From assembly GCA_020438525.1 (NCBI GenBank), contig JAGQUL010000107.1:1-10487 (forward strand): a DNA stretch of 10,487 nt. Direction: 5' to 3'. The notes under the pieces are model-generated. The model did not search any database. It had not been told where the DNA came from and was given only the letters and a program-made list of their open reading frames with translations. Source of the DNA: Thermoleophilia bacterium (GTDB taxonomy: Bacteria; Actinomycetota; Thermoleophilia; Gaiellales; SKUG01). Each line of letters starts with the position of its first letter. Positions within the stretch are counted from its first letter, which is position 1. Both the position numbers and the translations under genes were made by a program. Positions 6,671 through 10,487 of this stretch are shown here, one piece after another.

Positions 6671-7317
6671 CGGCGCTCTGGACACTGCTCGCCGGGATCG
6701 TGCTGGCGTGGGCCGGGTGGTGGTGGTCTGCGAGCGCGCTCGACCGTGCTGCGCGGGTCGCGCTCGTCGCGGTGCTCGGCGTCACCGCCGCGACGTTCAA
6801 CGTGATCGTCCCGATACCGAGCATCGAGGCGACCACGACCGTCGTGCTCTGCACCGCGATCGTGCTCGGGGTGCGGTCCGGCATCGGGGTGGGGCTCGTG
6901 GCCGTGGTCGGATCATCGATCGCCGGAGGCGTCGGCGCATGGACCCTGTGGCAGGTGATCGCCGCGTGCGTGGTCGCGATCATGGGTGGCGTGCTGGGTC
7001 GCGCGGCGGGTCGTCGTTCGTGGCACGCCGGCTCGGACCGGCTCCTGCTCGGAGTCGTGGCCGCGCTCGCGACCATCACGTGGGACGTCGCCGTGACCGT
7101 CGGCGGCGCGGCGAGCTACGCGACCCAGCCCGGACTCACCCCGATCGAGCAGATCGTGTCGGCGCTGCTGCTCGGTGCCGCGTTCACGATCGTGCACGTC
7201 ACCTTCAGCACCATCTTCACCGTGGTGGGCGGACCGCCGCTGCTGCAGGCGCTGCAGCGTGCCCGGCCGCGTCTGACAGGCGGAATCGTCGTCGCCTCAC
7301 GGCACGAGCTCGCGTAG
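6667..7317 (+). CDS. ECF transporter S component (substrate-binding membrane subunit)
   Basis: This gene encodes 216 residues. It starts with GTG 6667-6669, which overlaps the TGA of the T-A-A' gene (GTGA), with a G-run a few bases upstream. The protein is almost wholly hydrophobic, with about six helices. It has the segment TFNVIVPIPSIEATTTVVL (about 42-60), which matches the FAPIPNVKPTTFIVL block common in S components, followed by AIVLGVRSGIGVGLVAVVGS and GAWTLWQVIAACVVAIMGG, the counterpart of the TPWQMxAWGxVG block. It closes with a cytoplasmic Arg-rich tail. It binds the vitamin and docks on the T subunit. Substrate cannot be read from sequence with confidence. The DUF4430 lipoprotein two genes upstream points to cobalamin or a corrinoid, but other ring compounds remain possible. 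The last 21 bp overlap the 3' end of the convergent vapC. Confidence 0.88.
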   Translation: MTALWTLLAGIVLAWAGWWWSASALDRAARVALVAVLGVTAATFNVIVPIPSIEATTTVVLCTAIVLGVRSGIGVGLVAVVGSSIAGGVGAWTLWQVIAACVVAIMGGVLGRAAGRRSWHAGSDRLLLGVVAALATITWDVAVTVGGAASYATQPGLTPIEQIVSALLLGAAFTIVHVTFSTIFTVVGGPPLLQALQRARPRLTGGIVVASRHELA

Positions 7318-7698
7318 CTCCGTGCACGACGCGAGCGTCCTGAAATCGCGATCGTCGTGCAGCAGCGTCGCACCCTCCCGGATGCACACCGACGCGATCA
7401 GGCAGTCGGCGAACGACCGAACCGGGCTGCCAGCACGACGTGCCGCCCTCCGACATGCAGCGGCCCGCGCCATGTCATCCAGGTCATGGAGCGAGACAAC
7501 CCAGCCGTCGCGTCGCAGCGTCTCGATCATCCCGCGCTCCGAAGTGGCCGGATCGCCGGCGAGGAGTTCGCCGTACACGACATCGGTGACGTAGAGCGGT
7601 TTGCCTGCAGCAAGCAGCCGGGCGAGCAGTCGTGTAGCCCGCGTCGTTCGCCCGCGGAAGTAGTCGATCCATACGCCGGAGTCGACGATCGTCACCAT
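7297..7698 (-). CDS. vapC: VapC-type PIN-domain ribonuclease toxin
   Basis: This gene encodes 133 residues, the usual VapC length. PIN catalytic acids are in place: Asp6 in VDSGVWIDYF, Glu44 in VVYGELLAG, Asp98 in SFADCLIAS, and Asp116 with Asp118 in HDDRDF. They should coordinate Mg/Mn for cleavage of RNA (tRNA or rRNA in characterised members). Its ATG lies inside the end of the antitoxin gene (7-bp overlap, GCATGGTGA), the standard translationally coupled VapBC arrangement. No residue needed for catalysis is missing, so the toxin looks intact. The 3' end overlaps the convergent S-component gene by 21 bp. Confidence 0.95.
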   Translation of the reverse strand: MVTIVDSGVWIDYFRGRTTRATRLLARLLAAGKPLYVTDVVYGELLAGDPATSERGMIETLRRDGWVVSLHDLDDMARAAACRRAARRAGSPVRSFADCLIASVCIREGATLLHDDRDFRTLASCTELRELVP

Positions 7699-7898
7699 GC
7701 TCGATGGCGATCGATGTCCTCGAGCATGTCCGGATCGAAGTGCTCATCGGGGATCCGCAGAGTCAGCAACTCGCGTTGTCGTGACGCACGCACCAGGGCC
7801 TGCAGGCCCGCCTCGACCGTGCCCTTCTTCGTTCGCAGGCCGGTCGCTTTCATGGCCTCGGCGAGCAGTTCGTCGTCGATCTCGATGTTCGTGCGCAT
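7692..7898 (-). CDS. vapB: VapB-family antitoxin
   Basis: This gene encodes 68 residues. The N-terminal half, MRTNIEIDDELLAEAMKATG followed by LRTKKGTVEAGLQALV, is the ribbon-helix-helix-like DNA-binding region of the short VapB family (PF09957 type: beta-strand TNIEID, helix, then a KxxTVExxL helix). The C-terminal half, with LRIPDEHFDPDMLEDID, is the acidic/aromatic tail expected to wrap VapC and block its active site. The frame is open further upstream to ATG 7946 (MCMKR...), but family length and a -10 box only 6 bases before ATG 7896-7898 favour the short start. It should neutralise the toxin and repress its own promoter, probably through the palindrome just upstream. Confidence 0.93.
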   Translation of the reverse strand: MRTNIEIDDELLAEAMKATGLRTKKGTVEAGLQALVRASRQRELLTLRIPDEHFDPDMLEDIDRHRAW

Positions 7899-7904
7899 GA
7901 CCCC

Positions 7905-7910
7905 ATCGTA
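7905..7910 (-). promoter_or_regulatory. -10 box of vapBC, predicting a leaderless message
   Basis: On the minus strand TACGAT fits TANNNT and ends 6 bases before the vapB ATG, so transcription should begin at or within a base or two of the start codon. No good -35 hexamer is visible at 17 bp. The region where it would lie is occupied by the 30-bp palindrome. Confidence 0.5.
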
Positions 7911-7916
7911 GCGTGC

Positions 7917-7946
7917 ATGTGTATGGAGCGGCCGCTTCATACACAT
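7917..7946. repeat. 30-bp palindrome between the secreted-protein gene and vapB
   Basis: Bases 7917-7946 are palindromic around a GGCC centre, with one non-matching pair (7926 with 7937). The outer arms read ATGTGTATG and CATACACAT. The palindrome begins on the last base of the preceding gene's TGA and ends 7 bases before the vapB -10 box. Its position over the -35 region suggests a VapB/VapBC operator. As RNA it would also fold as a hairpin directly behind the stop of the secreted-protein gene, but there is no U-run, so terminator activity is less likely. Confidence 0.7.
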
Positions 7947-9964
7947 CACCGGTGCACGCGCAGCAGTCGCGCGTTCGAAATCGTGCCGGCCCACGCGCCC
8001 TTGGGCTTGAGCTTGACCCGCACGTGCACCGGTCCGGGCGTGGCCGACACGACCGTGGTCGCGAACCGTCCCGCGACGTTCGTGCGGGCGATCCGCCTGA
8101 TCGGGAACCAGACGCCTCCGATGCGCGCCTCGACCGAGATCACGCGGCCGCGCAGCGCCGGGAAGATCCGCCCTGACAGCCGAACGCGCTGACCGACCTT
8201 CGGTCGCAGCGTCGACGTGGTGATCACCACGCGCGGCGCGACACGGATCGGCAGCCGGACCGGGTCGAACCCCATGCCGTCGGCGATCGCGTCGTAGCGC
8301 CCCGGCGCCCGAGCGGGAACCCGGACCCGGGCCACGCCGTCGGCATCGGTGACCGCGCTCGCCAGCTCGTGCGCGTCCCGTCGCGATGTCACTCGCTGCC
8401 CGGCGACCGGCGTACCGTCGCGAACGACGTGCACCGACACCGTCGCCACCTGACCGAAGCGAACCGCAGCGCGCGGCGCATCGACCAGGAACACGCCGGA
8501 GCGTCCGGGTGGCGGCGGTGCGGTCGCCGATGCAGGACGTGGCTCGGTCGGCGACGCAGGCGCAGGTGCCGGCAGCACCACGTAGTAGGAGTGGGTCACC
8601 GTTGCGCGATTGCCGGCGCGATCCGACACGCCGATGTCGATCCGGTGCGTTCCCCCGGCGAGCGGGCCGAGCTTCCCGGTGATCGCGTCCGCGCCGACGG
8701 TGAACGCCGCGGCCGCGCCGTCGACCTGCACGCTCCACGAGGCGGGGTCGATGCCGCTCATGTCGTCGCCGGCTCGAGCGGCGAGCGTGAAGGTCGCGTC
8801 GCCGCGCGCTCCCGGCGACGTGAGCGACAGGGTCGGCTTCGTGGAGTCGACGACGCTGATCCGTCGCTCGATCCGCGAGGCGTTGCCGGTCGCGTCGCTT
8901 GCCGCGACCGCCACCACGTGGTCGCCACGCGACAGGTCGCCGGTCTGGAGCGTCGCCACTCCGGCGTTCATCGAGATCGCGACCGGCGCGCCGTCGACCG
9001 TGGCGCTCACGCCGGCGAGACCCGATCCGTCGTCGACCACCGAGAACGACAGCTCCGGGCGCGCGATCGTGAAGCGGGCACCATCTGCCGGGCCTGCCCC
9101 GATCGCCGGTGGGTGATGGTCGGCGCGAACCGTGAAGGCGAGCTCGCGCGCGACCCCTGACACGTCCCACACGGTGGCGATGAACGTCGTGTCGCCATGA
9201 CCACGTTCACCCGGGGCGATGCAGTCCGACAGGTGCTGCTCGGTCGGCCCGGGCTTCGGCGACTCGACCTGGGTCGTGCCGAGCTCCGTCACGATCGCGC
9301 CGTCGCTTGCGCGTCGAACCTGCGAGCGCAGCAGCCCGCCGCCCTGGTCGGTGAGGCGGATCGTGAACGGAATGCATGCGCTCGCCGAGTACCACGTCCC
9401 GGGCGCCGGCATCGAGAGCCCCTCGAGCACCGGCGGCACGTCGTCGCGCATCACCAGCTCCACGAACTGCAGGTCGACGTGGTCCTGGCTCGGCGCGCTG
9501 GTGGTGACCGAACCCGTGCTCGAGATGTCGAACTGGACCCAGTCGTAGGTCCCGGGCGGGAACGATCGCTCCACGCCGCCGGTGCCGTACTCCTCATGCA
9601 CCACGGTCGAAGAGCTGCCTGTCCCCGCGACGATCCGCCCGCGCATGTTCGCGTTCGGGGTAGTGACCCCGATCCGCATCGTGCCGCCGACGATCCGAGC
9701 ACCGGCGCCCACCACGTTCGCGCGCCACGAGCGGTAGTTGCCCGGCGCGAACACGCCCTTGCCCGACGCGACGCGATTCGGGCTCACGATGAACGGCCCC
9801 GTGCCGTAGGTCGACCAGTGCGCTCCCGACGTGGATGTCAGTCGCACGCGGTACTCGCCGGCACGAGCGGGTTGTGCGGCTCGGGCGCTCGCCAGCAGGG
9901 CGAGGGTGATCGTTGCCAGGAGCAGCATGACGGTACGGATTCGGGCATGTCGGTTCGTGTGCAT
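7946..9964 (-). CDS. Secreted multi-domain Ig-like beta-sandwich protein
   Basis: This gene encodes 672 residues with a Sec signal peptide: basic residues 5-10, hydrophobic core about 12-26, and likely cleavage after the ALA/ARA-type site near 29-35. Residues 36-175 are an unrecognised beta-rich domain. Residues 176-280 form a second domain with Cys197 and Cys248, possibly a disulfide. Residues about 283-373 and 375-463 are two bacterial Ig-like repeats sharing the D-D-G/M-S-G-[LI] opening (311-316 and 400-405) and a D-x-[AT]-G-N ending (357-361 and 448-452). A Pro/Ala linker spans 464-488. Residues 490-577 resemble a Big-1/carboxypeptidase-regulatory-like domain (PVAGQRVTSRRD then TDADGVARVRV). 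Residues 579-672 form a beta domain with VGQRVRLSGR. No LPXTG motif, terminal membrane helix or catalytic motif is visible. The domain types suggest an extracellular adhesive or structural role. ATG 9962-9964 was chosen for the signal peptide; Met13 is an alternative. Confidence 0.85.
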   Translation of the reverse strand: MHTNRHARIRTVMLLLATITLALLASARAAQPARAGEYRVRLTSTSGAHWSTYGTGPFIVSPNRVASGKGVFAPGNYRSWRANVVGAGARIVGGTMRIGVTTPNANMRGRIVAGTGSSSTVVHEEYGTGGVERSFPPGTYDWVQFDISSTGSVTTSAPSQDHVDLQFVELVMRDDVPPVLEGLSMPAPGTWYSASACIPFTIRLTDQGGGLLRSQVRRASDGAIVTELGTTQVESPKPGPTEQHLSDCIAPGERGHGDTTFIATVWDVSGVARELAFTVRADHHPPAIGAGPADGARFTIARPELSFSVVDDGSGLAGVSATVDGAPVAISMNAGVATLQTGDLSRGDHVVAVAASDATGNASRIERRISVVDSTKPTLSLTSPGARGDATFTLAARAGDDMSGIDPASWSVQVDGAAAAFTVGADAITGKLGPLAGGTHRIDIGVSDRAGNRATVTHSYYVVLPAPAPASPTEPRPASATAPPPPGRSGVFLVDAPRAAVRFGQVATVSVHVVRDGTPVAGQRVTSRRDAHELASAVTDADGVARVRVPARAPGRYDAIADGMGFDPVRLPIRVAPRVVITTSTLRPKVGQRVRLSGRIFPALRGRVISVEARIGGVWFPIRRIARTNVAGRFATTVVSATPGPVHVRVKLKPKGAWAGTISNARLLRVHR

Positions 9965-10012
9965 GCCTGTAGCGTCAGGGATCGAGTGTGACGCATTGCG
10001 CGCAGTTCGTGC

Positions 10013-10033
10013 CGACTTGCATACGACTTTGCA
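10013..10033. repeat. 11-bp-spaced direct repeat in the divergent intergenic region
   Basis: CGACTTGCA (10013-10021) and CGACTTTGCA (10024-10033) repeat 11 bp apart, close to one helical turn, inside the 147-bp region between the divergent secreted-protein and helicase genes. It could be a binding site for a regulator. Apart from this and the helicase -10 box I see no convincing promoter or terminator in 9965-10111. Confidence 0.35.
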
Positions 10034-10096
10034 ACGATTCCGTGACGAAGTGCCGCGAACCCGCATTCGACCGTCGAGCGTGCTGCCCCGGCGCGC

Positions 10097-10102
10097 TAGA
10101 CT
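10097..10102 (+). promoter_or_regulatory. -10 box of the helicase gene
   Basis: TAGACT fits TANNNT and ends 9 bases before ATG 10112, predicting a leader of only a few bases and no Shine-Dalgarno sequence. The hexamer 18 bp upstream (GTCGAG) is a weak -35. Confidence 0.45.
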
Positions 10103-10111
10103 TCTTCGACG

Positions 10112-10487
10112 ATGCCGCCCATGGAAGCTCCCCCCGTTCCCGCAGACGCCCACTGGCTCCACGACCTCAACGAGCCGCAGCTCGAGGCGGTGCAGCACGT
10201 CCACGGACCGCTGCTCGTGGTGGCAGGAGCCGGCTCCGGCAAGACGCGCGTGCTCACGCACCGCATCGCCCACCTGATCCACGAAGGTGTCCCGCCGACC
10301 AACATCCTGGCGATCACGTTCACCAACAAGGCGGCGGCCGAGATGCGCGAGCGCGTCGCCACGCTCGTCGGCCCGGTCGTGAAGGCGATGTGGGTGTCGA
10401 CGTTCCACTCGGCATGCGTGCGGATCCTCCGGCGCGACGGCGAGGCGCTCGGCTACCCGCGCACGTTCTCGATCTACGACCAGGCCG
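10112..10487 (+). CDS. pcrA: UvrD/PcrA-type superfamily 1 DNA helicase, N-terminal part
   Basis: The first 125 codons of an ATP-dependent 3'-5' DNA helicase, cut off by the right edge. Residue Q23 in LNEPQLEAV is the Q motif. [15 protein letters not shown] (38-52) is Walker A/motif [12 protein letters not shown] (68-78) is motif Ia. [14 protein letters not shown] (95-108) is motif Ib with the conserved TFHS. The segment that follows ([11 protein letters not shown]) matches the start of domain 1B in PcrA/UvrD. The enzyme works in nucleotide-excision and mismatch repair and in clearing RecA or stalled polymerase from DNA. The first ATG (10112) fits the close -10 box; ATG 10121 is a possible alternative. 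PcrA and UvrD cannot be told apart from this part alone. Confidence 0.95.
   Translation, partial: MPPMEAPPVPADAHWLHDLNEPQLEAVQHVHGPLLVVAGAGSGKTRVLTHRIAHLIHEGVPPTNILAITFTNKAAAEMRERVATLVGPVVKAMWVSTFHSACVRILRRDGEALGYPRTFSIYDQA

Noticed and set aside
5589..7079. 496-codon minus-strand frame
   Set aside because: Opposite the ATPase 1 signature through the S component, all of which are clearly coding on the plus strand.
7917..7946. Intrinsic terminator reading of the palindrome
   Set aside because: No U-run follows on either strand. The operator reading fits its place over the vapB -35 region better.
7899..9170. Long upstream extension of the vapB frame
   Set aside because: It is out of frame with the secreted protein and Arg-rich. 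VapB family length and the close -10 box favour ATG 7898.
9965..10408. Upstream extension of the secreted-protein frame
   Set aside because: It crosses the intergenic region and lies antisense to the helicase; the signal peptide fixes the start at 9964.
1..10487. CRISPR arrays, tRNA genes, insertion sequences, phage attachment sites and cobalamin riboswitch
   Set aside because: I saw no regularly spaced repeats, cloverleaf, transposase or terminal inverted repeats. With no intergenic DNA before the lipoprotein gene there is also no room for a cobalamin riboswitch leader at 3195 outside the VanZ coding sequence.

Overview
The window is about 10.5 kb of high-GC, gene-dense DNA with actinobacterial features: codons ending mostly in G or C, TANNNT-type -10 boxes placed so close to start codons that the messages would be leaderless or nearly so, a Cys-anchored lipoprotein, and a UvrD/PcrA helicase N-terminus of ordinary actinobacterial type. 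The secreted Ig-like protein and the DUF4430 lipoprotein next to an ECF transporter remind me of Thermoleophilia (Solirubrobacterales/Patulibacter-like). That finer placement is recall, not a search result. I see no insertion sequence, CRISPR array, tRNA or rRNA.

Layout. Positions 1-2023 (minus) hold the first 674 codons of a large acidic protein that runs off the left edge. It has a Met-rich N-terminus, a Gly/Asn linker and an internal 62-residue duplication with EF-hand-like loops. Its likely promoter, with a 12-bp palindrome inside the -35/-10 spacer, and a stem-loop leader occupy 2024-2249. Next comes a two-gene minus-strand unit (2250-3196): a VanZ-family membrane protein translationally coupled to a small protein that looks like a HAD phosphatase without its catalytic aspartates.

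Head to head with VanZ, sharing the four bases CATG at the two start codons, begins a plus-strand operon of three genes (3195-7317). It encodes a DUF4430 lipoprotein, an 811-residue fusion of an ECF-transporter T component with two ABC ATPases, and a six-helix S component. Junctions overlap by 1 and 4 bases. Together these form a complete energy-coupling-factor vitamin importer plus a surface lipoprotein. The DUF4430 fold is related to the C-terminal domain of intrinsic factor/transcobalamin, so cobalamin or a related corrinoid is the leading substrate guess.

Convergent to that operon, with a 21-bp overlap, is a vapBC toxin-antitoxin pair (7297-7898, minus). A 30-bp palindrome lies between the stop codon of the next gene and vapB. 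Positions 7946-9964 (minus) encode a 672-residue secreted protein built of Ig-like beta-sandwich domains. A 147-bp divergent intergenic region (9965-10111) precedes the start of a UvrD/PcrA helicase gene (plus), which runs off the right edge.

The most interesting items are the single-chain T-A-A' ECF module with its DUF4430 lipoprotein partner, the duplicated EF-hand-like protein at the left edge, the promoter with an embedded palindrome, and the overlapping divergent start codons.
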